DNA of 64,000 nucleotides from NCBI RefSeq assembly GCF_030719295.1, contig NZ_CP120997.1, forward strand, positions 1,736,001 to 1,800,000. Direction: 5' to 3'. The notes below the pieces were generated by a model. It was not told the origin of the DNA and ran no database searches. It saw only the letters and a list, made by a program, of their open reading frames with translations. The stretch is from Streptomyces sp. Mut1 (lineage in GTDB: Bacteria > Actinomycetota > Actinomycetes > Streptomycetales > Streptomycetaceae). Every line of letters starts with the position of its first letter. Position 1 is the stretch's first letter. Below, in pieces: positions 19,777-28,970 of this stretch. Made by a program: the position numbers and the translations under genes.

Positions 19777-21075
19777 TCACTCCCCTGCCGGGCCGGATTT
19801 CGCCGCCTTCTCCGCCGCCGGGGCGTGATCGGCCGCCGCCCGTACGTCGATCTCGCGCCAGAACCCGGCCCGGATCGCGTACCGGTCGTGTTCGTCGATC
19901 TGGTCGTCCTTGTGGGCGAGGAGCCCGAAGCGTGCCGCGTACCGCAGCAGTTCGCCGTCGATGCGGTGCGGGACGCGGGGGTAGAGGGTGGAGAGCTTCT
20001 GGAGGTGGGTGGCCTCCGGCAGCCGTTCCATCCAGCGCCGGGCGAAGACCTGCCCCACCTCGAAGGGGTCGCCGCCGACCGTGGTGATGTCCTCCTCGCG
20101 GTCGGCCCAGCGCTGTTCGGCGCTGGTGAGCTGGGCCAGCGTGGGCAGGGACGCCGTCTCGGCGGGTTCGCCCAGGGGGCCGCCGCGCTCCACCCAGCCC
20201 CGGTCGGAGGACCAGCGCAGGGTCGCCGCCGACTGCGGGGCGGGGGGCCGCTCGGCCTGTCCGACGGGGCCGCGCAGGGTGCCGGCGAGGTCCTTCGGGG
20301 TGGGAACGCCCTTGGTGCCGTGGCTGGGCGGGGGCTGGGCGGCGGTGCCCGCGTCGGGCGGCGGGGCCGCCTCCTCCTCGGTGCGGGCGGCCTCGGCCCG
20401 CGCGGCCCGGGAGGCACGCTCGGCGGAGGCGGCGAGGGCCGATTCGGGCAGCGGCGCGGAGAGGATCGCGGCGATCTCGGGCCGCGTCACGGGCGTCGGG
20501 GCGCAGGCGCCGCCGGTCTCCTTGGCCCGTACGGCCTGGGTGATCCAGGCCCGGTCCAGGACGCGGCGCTCGTCGGCCTCGGCGACCAGGTCCTCGGACT
20601 GGTTGTAGTCGCCGTCGGCTGCCTGGACGGCCCAGAGGTGGACGGCGACGCCGTGTTCCTTGGCGGACATCAGGCCGGGCAGCAGGTCGCCGTCGCCGGT
20701 CACCAGCACGACGTCGGAGCAGGCCCGGTTGCGCGCGAGCTCGGTGAGTTCGGCGTGCATGGCCGCGTCGACACCCTTCTGCGCCCAGCGGCCGTCACTG
20801 CGGGTGAGCGCTCCCAGGCGGACGGTGACCCTCGGCATGACGCGCAGCCGCCGGTGCTCGGGCTGCGGCACGCGGTCGGGGGCGCCGTCGAACCAGTAGA
20901 TCCGCAGCAGCGGCTGCTCGGTGTCGGCCTCGGCCCGTTCGCGCAGCTGCTGGATGAGGGCCGCGTGGTCGACGGTGATGCGGGACCGGGCGGGCTCTCC
21001 CGCCAGCAGGCTCGCGGCTGCGCCCAGCAGATACCCGGCGTCCACCAGGACGACGCAACGGTCCACGCGTTCCAC
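19777..21075 (-). CDS. NYN (PIN-like) domain protein, putative ribonuclease
   Basis: A protein of 432 residues from the GTG at 21075 (VERVDRCVVLVDAG); GTG 21066 and an in-frame ATG at 21108 are alternatives. Residues 1-170 are a NYN/PIN-like fold, with the acidic metal-binding positions in VVLVDAGYLLGAA, KGVDAAMHAELTEL and VVLVTGDGDLLPGL, followed by GVAVHLWAV. A Pro/Ala-rich linker then leads to a conserved C-terminal helical domain (FARRWMERLPEATHLQKLS...PRVPHRIDGELLRYAARFG). NYN proteins are usually endoribonucleases. The C-terminal domain may direct RNA or protein binding, which is inference. Confidence 0.85.
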   Translation of the reverse strand: MERVDRCVVLVDAGYLLGAAASLLAGEPARSRITVDHAALIQQLRERAEADTEQPLLRIYWFDGAPDRVPQPEHRRLRVMPRVTVRLGALTRSDGRWAQKGVDAAMHAELTELARNRACSDVVLVTGDGDLLPGLMSAKEHGVAVHLWAVQAADGDYNQSEDLVAEADERRVLDRAWITQAVRAKETGGACAPTPVTRPEIAAILSAPLPESALAASAERASRAARAEAARTEEEAAPPPDAGTAAQPPPSHGTKGVPTPKDLAGTLRGPVGQAERPPAPQSAATLRWSSDRGWVERGGPLGEPAETASLPTLAQLTSAEQRWADREEDITTVGGDPFEVGQVFARRWMERLPEATHLQKLSTLYPRVPHRIDGELLRYAARFGLLAHKDDQIDEHDRYAIRAGFWREIDVRAAADHAPAAEKAAKSGPAGE

Positions 21076-21297
21076 CCTCTTCCAGGAATTCGGGATCGGG
21101 TTTTCCAAGAGTTCCTTCGAGTCTGCCCGACCACGCCGGGGTTAACGGCCGGAACTCGATCATCGGCGTGGCGGATCGGGAAAAGCGCGCATCATACCCC
21201 GTCACTACGCACGGTAATGATCCGACATGCGATGTTTATCCGATTATGTGAATCTGACGGTGGTCCTGGCCCCGAGAGTCCTTACAGGAGGAACACC

Positions 21298-21477
21298 ATG
21301 GCCAAGAACAAGAACCGCAAGCAGGGCAGCCAGCAGGACCGCGCTTCGCAGGCGGAGCGCGGTGCGCAGGAGGCACGTTCGACGGCTTACGAGTCGCAGG
21401 ACCAGCCGCAGGCACAGTCCCAGGGCAGCCCTGCCGATGTTGCGCGCAAGCATCAGCGGCGCTTCGGCCACAACTGA
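21298..21477 (+). CDS. Small hydrophilic basic protein
   Basis: A 59-residue protein with no hydrophobic core, rich in Gln, Lys, Arg, Ser and Ala. It starts MAKNKNRKQGSQQDRASQ and ends VARKHQRRFGHN. A textbook Shine-Dalgarno (AGGAGGAACACC) directly precedes the ATG, arguing that it is real and well translated. Composition suggests an intrinsically disordered, possibly nucleic-acid-associated or stress-related protein. I do not recognise a characterised family. It faces dnaE tail to tail, with a hairpin at 21514-21554 between them. Confidence 0.85.
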   Translation: MAKNKNRKQGSQQDRASQAERGAQEARSTAYESQDQPQAQSQGSPADVARKHQRRFGHN

Positions 21478-21513
21478 CCGGACTCTTCCGGTACGGCCAC
21501 AGGCCGGTAGGAC

Positions 21514-21554
21514 CGAGAGGGGCGGCCCCCGCGCAAGCGGAGCCGCCCCTCTCG
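21514..21554. terminator. Bidirectional terminator between the 59-aa gene and dnaE
   Basis: A 13-bp perfect stem CGAGAGGGGCGGC / GCCGCCCCTCTCG (21514-21526 with 21542-21554) lies between two convergent genes ending at 21477 and 21566. It probably serves both directions. Confidence 0.75.
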
Positions 21555-21565
21555 TACGTCTGTGC

Positions 21566-24500
21566 TCAGCCGGCCAGGCAGGACGGGCCGAGCAGCACCT
21601 TCAGGTCACCGAAGAGCGCCGGATCGGCCTTCACCCGGTGCCGGTCGAGCCGGAGCACCGTGGTCTTGCGGGGGCCCTGGAGCCGGATGCGCACCTCGGT
21701 GTCGCCGCGGTGGCTGCTGAGCACCTCGCCGAGCCGGCTGACCATGGGCGGGGTGATCTTGACGGTGGGGATGGTCAGCACCACGGGGGCGTTGGTTCCC
21801 GCGTTCGAGATGTCGGGGACCTGCATCTCCATCGCGACCAGACGCGGCACGTCCTCGCGCTTGTCGAGACGCCCCTTGACGAAGACGACGGTGTCCTCGA
21901 CGAGCTGGGTGGAGACCAGCTGGTAGGTGGCCGGGAAGAACATGCACTCGATGGAACCGGCCAGGTCCTCCACCGTGGCGATGGCCCAGGCGTTGCCCTG
22001 CTTGGTCATCTTGCGCTGGAGGCCGGAGATGATGCCGCCCACGGTCACGATCGCGCCGTCCGCGTGCTCACCGCCGGTCAGCTGCGAGATCGACGCGTCC
22101 GACTTGTCGGACAGGACGTGCTCCAGACCGAACAGCGGGTGGTCGGAGACGTAGAGCCCGAGCATCTCGCGCTCCTGGGCCAGCAGGTAGGACTTCTCCC
22201 ACTCGATGTCGGAGAACTCCACGTCGAGCCCGAAGCCCGGCTCGTCGCTGTCCTCCTCGCCGCCGCCGAAGAGGTCGAACTGCCCCTCGGCCTCCTTGCG
22301 CTTGACCTGCACCACGTTGTCGATCATGGGCTCGTGGTGGGCGACGAGCCCCTTGCGGGTGTGGCCCATCTCGTCGAAGGCGCCGGCCTTGATCAGCGAT
22401 TCCACGGTCCGCTTGTTGCAGACGACCGCCTCGACCTTGTCCAGGAAGTCGGGGAAGGTGCTGTACTTCCCCTTCGTCTTGCGGCACCGGATGATCGAGT
22501 CCACGACGTTCTGGCCGACGTTGCGGACGGCGGTCAGCCCGAAGAGGATGATGTCGTCACCCTGCGCGGCGAAGTTGGACTCCGACTCGTTGACGTTCGG
22601 CGGGAGCACCTTGATGCCCATGCGCCGGCACTCGTTGAGGTAGACCGCGGACTTGTCCTTGTCGTCCTTGACCGAGGTCAGCAGGGCGGCCATGTACTCG
22701 GCGGGGTAGTTCGCCTTGAGGTAGGCGGTCCAGTAGGTGACCAGGCCGTACGCGGAGGAGTGCGCCTTGTTGAACGCGTACCCGGCGAACGGGACCAGCA
22801 CGTCCCACAGCGCCTTGATCGCCGCGTCGGAGAAGCCCTTCTCCTTGGCGCCCGCCTCGAAGAGCACGAAGTTCTTCGCCAGTTCCTCGGGCTTCTTCTT
22901 GCCCATCACACGGCGCAGAATGTCGGCCTCGCCGAGCGAGTAGCCGGCGACGATCTGGGCGGCCTTCTGCACCTGCTCCTGGTACACGATCAGGCCGTAG
23001 GTGAGGCCGAGGACCTCCTTGAGGGGCTCCTCCAGCTCCGGGTGGATCGGGGTGATCTCCTGGCGGCCGTTCTTGCGCTCGGCGTAGTTCGTGTGCGAGT
23101 TCATGCCCATCGGGCCCGGCCGGTAGAGGGCCGAGACGGCGGAAATGTCCTCGAAGTTGTCGGGCTGCATCTGGCGCAGCAGGGAGCGCATCGGGCCGCC
23201 GTCGAACTGGAACACGCCGAGCGTGTCACCGCGGCAGAGCAGTTCGTAGGTCTTGGGGTCGTCCAGCGGGAGGGCGAGCATCTCCAGGTCGATGCCCTTG
23301 TTGGACTTCACCATCTTGATGGCGTCGTCCATGATCGTCAGGTTGCGCAGCCCCAGGAAGTCCATCTTCAGCAGGCCGAGCGACTCGCACTGCGGGTAGT
23401 CCCACTGCGTGATGGTGACGCCGTCGGTGTGCCGCACCCAGACCGGGGCGTGGTCGACGATCGGTTCGCTGGACATGATGACGCCCGCGGCGTGCACGCC
23501 CATCTGCCGGACCAGGCCCTCGACACCCTTGGCGGTGTCGATGACCTTCTTGACGTCCGGCTCGCTCTCGTACATCCCCCGGATCTCGCCCGCCTCGCTG
23601 TAGCGCGGGTGCTTGGGGTCGGTGATGCCGTTGAGGTCGATGCCCTTGCCGAGGACGTCGGCGGGCATGGCCTTGGTGAGCCGGTCGCCCATGGCGTACG
23701 GGTAGCCGAGGACGCGGGCCGAGTCCTTGATCGCGTTCTTGGCCTTGATCTTGCCGTAGGTGCCGATCATGGCGACCTTGTCGGCGCCGTACTTCTCCGT
23801 CACGTACCGGATGACCTCGACGCGCCTGCGCTCGTCGAAGTCGATGTCGACGTCGGGCATGGAGACGCGCTCGGGGTTGAGGAAGCGCTCGAAGATCAGT
23901 CCGTGCTCGATCGGGTCGAGGTCGGTGATGCCCATGGCGTACGACACGATCGAACCGGCCGCCGAGCCTCGGCCGGGGCCGACGGCGATGCCGTTGTTCT
24001 TGGCCCACATGATGAAGTCGGCGACGACCAGGAAGTACCCCGGGAACCCCATCTGGATGATGATGTCCATCTCGTACTCGACCTGCTTCTGCCGGTCCTC
24101 GGGGACGCCGTTCGGGAAACGGCGGTTCATCCCGACCCGGACCTCCTCCTGGAACCAGGTGATCTCCGTGTAGCCCTCGGGGATCTCGAACTTCGGCATC
24201 AGGTCGCGCTTCTCGAACATCCCGGTGGTGTCGATCTGCTGGGCGACCAGGAGGGTGTTGGCGCAGCCCTCCTGCCAGGCGTCGGAGGAGTCGACGCCGT
24301 ACATCTCGTCCGTGGTCTTGAGGTAGTAGCCGGTGCCGTCGAAGCGGAAGCGGTCCGGGTCGGAGAGGTTCTTGCCGGTCTGGATGCACAGCAGGGCGTC
24401 GTGCGCGGTCGCCTCGGAGGCGTACGTGTAGTGCGAGTCGTTCGTGACGAGCGGCGGGATGCCGAGCTTCCTGCCGATCTCCAGGAGCCCGTCGCGGACC

Positions 24501-25102
24501 CGGCGCTCGATCTCGATGCCGTGGTCCATCAGCTCCAGGAAGTAGCGGCCCTCACCGAAGATGTCCTTGTAGTCGGAGGCCGCCTGGACCGCCTCGTCGA
24601 ACTGGCCGAGCCGCAGCCGTGTCTGGACCTCGCCGGAGGGGCAGCCGGTGGAGGCGATCAGGCCCTCGGACCACTGCGCGATGGTCTCCTTGTCCATGCG
24701 CGGCCACTTCTGGAGCCAGCCCTCGGCGTAGGCGTCCGAGGACAGCTTGAAGAGGTTGTGCAGCCCCTTCGCGTTCGCCGCCCAGATCGTCTTGTGGGTG
24801 TAACCACCCGAACCGGAGACGTCGTCGCGCTTCTGGTGCGGCTGTCCCCACTGGATCTTCCGCTTGTGCTTGCGCGACTCGGGCGCGACGTACGCCTCGA
24901 TGCCGATGATCGGCGTCACGTCCGCCTTCTGCGCCGAGTGGAAGAAGTCGTACGCCCCGTGCAGGTTGCCGTGGTCGGTCATCGCGATATGGGACATGCC
25001 CATCTCGTTGCACGCGTTGAACATGTCCTTGAGCCGCGCGGCACCGTCCAGGAGCGAGTACTGGGTGTGGACGTGAAGGTGCGTGAAGGGCGGCTTGGTC
25101 AC
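21566..25102 (-). CDS. dnaE: DNA polymerase III alpha subunit
   Basis: A 1178-residue C-family replicative polymerase of full length. The N-terminal PHP domain begins with FTHLHVHTQYSLLDGAARL. The catalytic aspartates are in SMPDVDIDFDERRR, with GPGRGSAAGSIVSYAMGIT in the palm. The thumb/fingers region includes MNSHTNYAERKNGRQEITP and GYAFNKAHSSAYGLVTYWTA. An OB-fold near the C-terminus (AIVTVGGIISGLQRKMTKQ) is expected to bind single-stranded DNA. It copies the chromosome as part of the Pol III holoenzyme. Start is GTG 25102. The 192-bp divergent region to 25295 presumably holds its promoter. Confidence 0.98.
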   Translation of the reverse strand: MTKPPFTHLHVHTQYSLLDGAARLKDMFNACNEMGMSHIAMTDHGNLHGAYDFFHSAQKADVTPIIGIEAYVAPESRKHKRKIQWGQPHQKRDDVSGSGGYTHKTIWAANAKGLHNLFKLSSDAYAEGWLQKWPRMDKETIAQWSEGLIASTGCPSGEVQTRLRLGQFDEAVQAASDYKDIFGEGRYFLELMDHGIEIERRVRDGLLEIGRKLGIPPLVTNDSHYTYASEATAHDALLCIQTGKNLSDPDRFRFDGTGYYLKTTDEMYGVDSSDAWQEGCANTLLVAQQIDTTGMFEKRDLMPKFEIPEGYTEITWFQEEVRVGMNRRFPNGVPEDRQKQVEYEMDIIIQMGFPGYFLVVADFIMWAKNNGIAVGPGRGSAAGSIVSYAMGITDLDPIEHGLIFERFLNPERVSMPDVDIDFDERRRVEVIRYVTEKYGADKVAMIGTYGKIKAKNAIKDSARVLGYPYAMGDRLTKAMPADVLGKGIDLNGITDPKHPRYSEAGEIRGMYESEPDVKKVIDTAKGVEGLVRQMGVHAAGVIMSSEPIVDHAPVWVRHTDGVTITQWDYPQCESLGLLKMDFLGLRNLTIMDDAIKMVKSNKGIDLEMLALPLDDPKTYELLCRGDTLGVFQFDGGPMRSLLRQMQPDNFEDISAVSALYRPGPMGMNSHTNYAERKNGRQEITPIHPELEEPLKEVLGLTYGLIVYQEQVQKAAQIVAGYSLGEADILRRVMGKKKPEELAKNFVLFEAGAKEKGFSDAAIKALWDVLVPFAGYAFNKAHSSAYGLVTYWTAYLKANYPAEYMAALLTSVKDDKDKSAVYLNECRRMGIKVLPPNVNESESNFAAQGDDIILFGLTAVRNVGQNVVDSIIRCRKTKGKYSTFPDFLDKVEAVVCNKRTVESLIKAGAFDEMGHTRKGLVAHHEPMIDNVVQVKRKEAEGQFDLFGGGEEDSDEPGFGLDVEFSDIEWEKSYLLAQEREMLGLYVSDHPLFGLEHVLSDKSDASISQLTGGEHADGAIVTVGGIISGLQRKMTKQGNAWAIATVEDLAGSIECMFFPATYQLVSTQLVEDTVVFVKGRLDKREDVPRLVAMEMQVPDISNAGTNAPVVLTIPTVKITPPMVSRLGEVLSSHRGDTEVRIRLQGPRKTTVLRLDRHRVKADPALFGDLKVLLGPSCLAG

Positions 25103-25294
25103 GGCGCTGTGCCTCCGGAGAAATGGGGACGACGGGGCTGGGGATGTCTGGGGGGACAGCGTGGAAGTCTACGTCTCCGCGGAGCCGAACGGCGGGCACT
25201 CCCCGAGACGGTCACGCGTTGGAGGGGCGGGACCACCCGTCCCTTTTGTCATGTACGTCGTCATGCGGACCAGGTACACAGGAGGCACCCAGAG

Positions 25295-26620
25295 ATGTCG
25301 GACACGCAGACCGGCGCGGCGCGGCGCGGGGAGCAGATCCTCCAGGTCCTCGACACCGCCTTCGGTCAGCTGCTGGCCGCCGATCCGGCCGCCTTCCGGG
25401 TCAAGTTCCGCAGGATGGCGGGCTCGGCCTTCGCGTTCTATCGGGGCACGGCCTGCCTGTTCTACGAGGACCTGGAGCGCGAGCGGCGCGGCGGCCCGTA
25501 TCTGGACGAGCGCACCGGCCGGGTGTGGATCCACGGCGACCTGCACGCGGAGAACTTCGGCACCTACATGGACGCCAACGGCCGCCTCGTCTTCAACGTG
25601 AACGACTTCGACGAGGCGTACGTGGGCCCCTTCACCTGGGATCTCAAGCGCTTCGTCGCCTCGGTCGCCCTGCTGGGGTACGCGAAGGCGCTGAGCGACG
25701 AGCAGATCACCGAGCTCGTCCGGATCTACGCGGCTGCCTACCGCGAGCGCGTCCACGCCCTGGCGACGGGCGCGAAGAACGACGAGCTGCCGCCGTTCAC
25801 GCTGGACACCGCCGACGGCCCGCTGCTCGGCGCGCTGCGGACCGCCCGGTCGCTGACCCGGTTCTCGCTGCTCGACTCGATGACCGAGATCCGCGACTTC
25901 GAGCGCCGGTTCTCGGACGGCGGCGGCGCCATCGACCTGGACGCGGCGACGCGGTACAAGGTGCTGGCCGCGTTCGACGGCTACCTGGAGACGCTGCCGG
26001 AGTCGAGCCTGGCCCGCCCCGACTCCTACCGGGTGAAGGACGTCGTGGGCCGGCGCGGCATCGGCATCGGGTCGGCGGGCCTGCCCTCGTACAACATCCT
26101 GCTGGAGGGCAACAGCGACGCCCTGGAGAACGATGTGGTGATCTACCTCAAGCAGGCCCAGACCCCCGCCGTCTCCCGGCACATCACGGACGCGGCGGTG
26201 CGGGACTACTTCCAGCACGAGGGGCACCGCACGGTGATCTCGCAGCGTGCCCTCCAGGCACACGCCGACCCGTGGCTGGGCTGGACCGAGCTGGACGGGG
26301 CGGGCCAGCTGGTCGCCGAGGTCTCGCCGTACGCGGTCGACCTGGACTGGTCCGGCATCGACGAGCCGGAGGACATCGCGGCGGTCGTCGCCGACCTCGG
26401 CCGGGCCACGGCGACGATGCACGCGGCGGCGGACGACGAGAGCGGCCACTCGCTGGTGCCGTTCTCCACCGAGCGCGCGATCGACGCGGCCATCGCGGCC
26501 GACGAGGAGGGGTTCGGGGAGCTGCTGGTGGACTTCGCCCACAGTTACGGGGCGCGGGCGCGGGCGGACCACCAGATCTTCGTGGACCTCTTCCGCAACG
26601 GCCGCATCCCGGGGCTGTGA
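25295..26620 (+). CDS. DUF2252 domain protein
   Basis: A 441-residue DUF2252 protein. Motifs visible are FRRMAGSAFAFYRGTACLFY, VWIHGDLHAENFGTYMDANG, FNVNDFDEAYVGPFTWDLKR and EGHRTVISQRALQA. The HGDLHAENFG...NDFDEA arrangement resembles the catalytic HxD/DFD region of aminoglycoside phosphotransferase-type kinases, so a small-molecule kinase fold is plausible; no substrate is known. Start is ATG 25295 with AGGAGG ten bases upstream. The gene stands alone and diverges from dnaE. Confidence 0.9.
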   Translation: MSDTQTGAARRGEQILQVLDTAFGQLLAADPAAFRVKFRRMAGSAFAFYRGTACLFYEDLERERRGGPYLDERTGRVWIHGDLHAENFGTYMDANGRLVFNVNDFDEAYVGPFTWDLKRFVASVALLGYAKALSDEQITELVRIYAAAYRERVHALATGAKNDELPPFTLDTADGPLLGALRTARSLTRFSLLDSMTEIRDFERRFSDGGGAIDLDAATRYKVLAAFDGYLETLPESSLARPDSYRVKDVVGRRGIGIGSAGLPSYNILLEGNSDALENDVVIYLKQAQTPAVSRHITDAAVRDYFQHEGHRTVISQRALQAHADPWLGWTELDGAGQLVAEVSPYAVDLDWSGIDEPEDIAAVVADLGRATATMHAAADDESGHSLVPFSTERAIDAAIAADEEGFGELLVDFAHSYGARARADHQIFVDLFRNGRIPGL

Positions 26621-26662
26621 GCAGGCGGCCGCCGGGGCTTTAGGAGTCGTTTACAGGTTCGC

Positions 26663-27400
26663 ATGCGACACTCCTGGGCGATGGACATATCCGGGACGCA
26701 GCTCAGAGCGGCACGCGCGGCGCTTTTCACAGCGCTCGTCGTGACGCTCTCCGCCGCGTCCCATGTGCTGCTCTCGCAGGCCCCGCTGCCGCTGGTCCCG
26801 ATCGCCGTGCTGGCCGGTGCCGTCTTCGCCGCCGCCTACGCGCTGGCCGGCCGGCAGCGCGGATTCGGGGCGATCGCCGGGCTGCTGGTTCCGCTGGAGC
26901 TGGCCGCCGACACCTTCTTCACCACCGGCCAGCACCTCTGTTACGGGGCGGCGGGCGGCCCGATAGCGGGCCCGCTGCGGTCGGTCGGCGTCGATGTGCT
27001 GTGCGGCGGCGGTGAGGTCGGGGCCGGTGCCCCGCACCTCGGCGACGTCGGCACCCCACTGGCCTCGGTGACCGCGGGCGGCCAGGGCGCCGCCGCGCTG
27101 TTCGCCTCTCCCGGCCCGCTGGTCCCGTGGCTGCTGCTGGCCGCCCATGTGTCGGTCGGGCTGCTCGCCGCCGCCTGGCTGCACCGCGGCGAACTGGCGC
27201 TCGCGGGGCTGCTGGGGGCGTGCGCGCTGCTGGCGTTCCGCCCGCTGCTCACCGCGGTGGCCGTGGTGGGAACGGCCGGCCGCTCCGTACACCGCGAGGC
27301 GCTCGCCGCAGCGCCCCGGCCGCATCTGCTCGTCCACGCCCGCCTCCTCGTGCACTCCGTGGGACGGAGGGGACCGCCGCTCGGCGCCTGTGCCGCCTGA
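26663..27400 (+). CDS. Multi-spanning membrane protein upstream of a DsbA-like gene
   Basis: A 245-residue protein with about five hydrophobic helices (AALFTALVVTLSAASHVLL, LVPIAVLAGAVFAAAYALA, AIAGLLVPLELAADTFF, VPWLLLAAHVSVGLLAAAWL, LALAGLLGACALLAFRPLL). A central loop carries two isolated cysteines (Cys93 in GQHLCYGAA and Cys114 in VDVLCGGG). The tail is basic. It ends 51 bp before a membrane-anchored thioredoxin-fold gene, suggesting joint expression. Redox partnership is possible but unproven; a VKOR fold is not evident. ATG 26681 (MDISGTQL) is an alternative start. Confidence 0.72.
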   Translation: MRHSWAMDISGTQLRAARAALFTALVVTLSAASHVLLSQAPLPLVPIAVLAGAVFAAAYALAGRQRGFGAIAGLLVPLELAADTFFTTGQHLCYGAAGGPIAGPLRSVGVDVLCGGGEVGAGAPHLGDVGTPLASVTAGGQGAAALFASPGPLVPWLLLAAHVSVGLLAAAWLHRGELALAGLLGACALLAFRPLLTAVAVVGTAGRSVHREALAAAPRPHLLVHARLLVHSVGRRGPPLGACAA

Positions 27401-27451
27401 GCACCGCGACCCCGTACCGCAGACCACCCACCCCACGGAGAAGACACCCCC

Positions 27452-28297
27452 ATGAGCAACCGCAACAGCCAGGCCAACAAGTCCGCCGCCCGCGAGCGGC
27501 TGCGCGCCGAACGCGAGCGCCAGGCGAAGAAGGACAAGGCCCGCCGGCAGCTCGTCGTCGCTGTCTCGGTCGTCGCCGGCCTCGCCGTCGTCGCCGGCGT
27601 CAGCTACGCCGTGATGGAGATGAACAAGCCGTCGCACTGGGAGTCCCTCAAGGACGAGAAGTCGGTGACCGCGCCCAAGAACACCTCGGGCGAGAACGGC
27701 ACCACCGTCGTCATCGGCAAGGACAGCGCGAAGAAGACCCTGAAGCTGTACGAGGACTCCCGCTGCCCGATCTGCGCGTCCTTCGAGCAGACCGTCGGCC
27801 CGACCCTCGCCAAGGACGTCGAGGACGGCAAGTACAAGATCCAGTACATCGGTGCGTCGTTCATCGACGGCGACAGCCTCGGCGACGGCGTCATCGGCAA
27901 CCGCGGCGAGGGCTCCAAGAACGCCCTGAGCGCGCTCGGAGCGGCGCTGAACGTGAGCCAGGACGCCTTCCTGGACTACAAGAGCGCGCTCTACTCCGCT
28001 GAGTTCCACCCCGAGGAGTCCGACGACAAGTTCAAGGACGACAGCTACCTGATCAAGGTCGCCGAATCGGTGGACGCCCTCAAGGGCAACAAGACCTTCC
28101 AGAACGCCGTCAACGACGGCACGTACGACGCGTGGGCCCTGAAGATGTCCGAGACGTTCGACAAGAACAAGGACGAGGTGACCGGCACGCCCTCGCTCGT
28201 CATGGACGGCAAGAAGCTCACCGAGGAAGGCAGCGACAACGCGCCGATGAGCGTGGAGTCCTTCAACAAGGCGATCACCGCCGCCCTGAAGGGCTGA
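27452..28297 (+). CDS. Membrane-anchored DsbA-like thioredoxin-fold protein
   Basis: A 281-residue protein. Residues 1-32 are highly charged and cytoplasmic, residues 33-55 form a single anchor (LVVAVSVVAGLAVVAGVSYAV), and the rest is an extracytoplasmic thioredoxin fold with a Cys105-Pro-Ile-Cys108 active site (YEDSRCPICASFEQ). The cis-proline loop GTPSLVMDGKKL lies near the C-terminus. CPxC pairs of this kind occur in DsbA-like oxidases and disulphide-handling proteins of actinobacteria. A role in cell-envelope disulphide formation is inferred. It is preceded by a membrane protein gene and followed by a strong terminator hairpin. Confidence 0.9.
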   Translation: MSNRNSQANKSAARERLRAERERQAKKDKARRQLVVAVSVVAGLAVVAGVSYAVMEMNKPSHWESLKDEKSVTAPKNTSGENGTTVVIGKDSAKKTLKLYEDSRCPICASFEQTVGPTLAKDVEDGKYKIQYIGASFIDGDSLGDGVIGNRGEGSKNALSALGAALNVSQDAFLDYKSALYSAEFHPEESDDKFKDDSYLIKVAESVDALKGNKTFQNAVNDGTYDAWALKMSETFDKNKDEVTGTPSLVMDGKKLTEEGSDNAPMSVESFNKAITAALKG

Positions 28298-28314
28298 TCC
28301 GCCCCGCACCACCC

Positions 28315-28349
28315 GAGGGGCTCCGCGCGGCCACCGCGCGGAGCCCCTC
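28315..28349. terminator. Bidirectional terminator
   Basis: A perfect 16-bp stem (28315-28330 with 28334-28349) with a 3-base loop CCA sits between the convergent DsbA-like gene (ends 28297) and the dienelactone hydrolase gene (ends 28355). Confidence 0.82.
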
Positions 28350-28354
28350 GCGCG

Positions 28355-28933
28355 TCACAGCGTGGCGAGGAACCCGATCGCGACCTTCCAGGCCAGCTCC
28401 GCCGCCGCCTGGTCGAAGTCCGGCAGCTCCGCGTCGGTGAACAGGTGCCCGGCGCCCGGGTAGCGGTAGACCTCGACGTCCGCCCCGGTGCGCTGCATCT
28501 CCAGGTACCACGAGTTCAGCCAGTCGTGCGTCTCGTACGGGTCCGGATCGGCGACGTGCAGCTGTACGGGCAGCTCGTCCACGGAGGCGTTCTCGGCGAT
28601 GTCCGACGTGCCGTGGAAGAGCAGCAGCCCGCGCGCCTTCGCGTCACCGAGGGCCAGCGTCTGCGCGACCGAGGCGCCGAGCGAGAAACCGGCGTACACC
28701 AGGCCCTGGTCGGAGTAGGGCGCTGCGGCCAGCACAGCCCGCTTCAGCAGCTCCTCCTTGCCGGTCTCCTCCCGGAACGCCTCCGCTTCCTCCACCGATT
28801 CGAAGGTGTGGCCCTCGAAGAGATCGGGCACGCGCACCTCGTGCCCGGCGGCGCGCAGCCGGTCGGCTGCCGCGTGGACCGCAGGGCGCAGACCGTACAT
28901 CGAGTGGAAAAGCATGATGTTCATGAGGCCCAT
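28355..28933 (-). CDS. Dienelactone hydrolase family protein
   Basis: A 192-residue alpha/beta hydrolase. The nucleophile elbow is YAGFSLGASVAQTLAL; note Gly-Phe-Ser-Leu-Gly rather than the Gly-x-Cys-x-Gly of classical dienelactone hydrolases. The acid and histidine partners are in QLHVADPDPYETHD and YRYPGAGHLFTD. Start is ATG 28933 or, three codons later, ATG 28924 (MNIMLFHS); neither has a clear ribosome site. It diverges from the MscS gene, with only 37 bp between start codons. A soluble esterase or hydrolase of unknown substrate. Confidence 0.88.
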   Translation of the reverse strand: MGLMNIMLFHSMYGLRPAVHAAADRLRAAGHEVRVPDLFEGHTFESVEEAEAFREETGKEELLKRAVLAAAPYSDQGLVYAGFSLGASVAQTLALGDAKARGLLLFHGTSDIAENASVDELPVQLHVADPDPYETHDWLNSWYLEMQRTGADVEVYRYPGAGHLFTDAELPDFDQAAAELAWKVAIGFLATL

Positions 28934-28970
28934 GGTGCCAGTTGCGTTCGAAGGGATGGAGAGCGACAGC

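Noticed and set aside
21227..26620. A continuous plus-strand open frame of 1797 codons antisense to dnaE
   Set aside because: Only its last 442 codons (from ATG 25295) form a real gene. The rest mirrors the third-position GC bias of dnaE and has shadow-like composition (Val/Leu/Asp/His-rich without domains).
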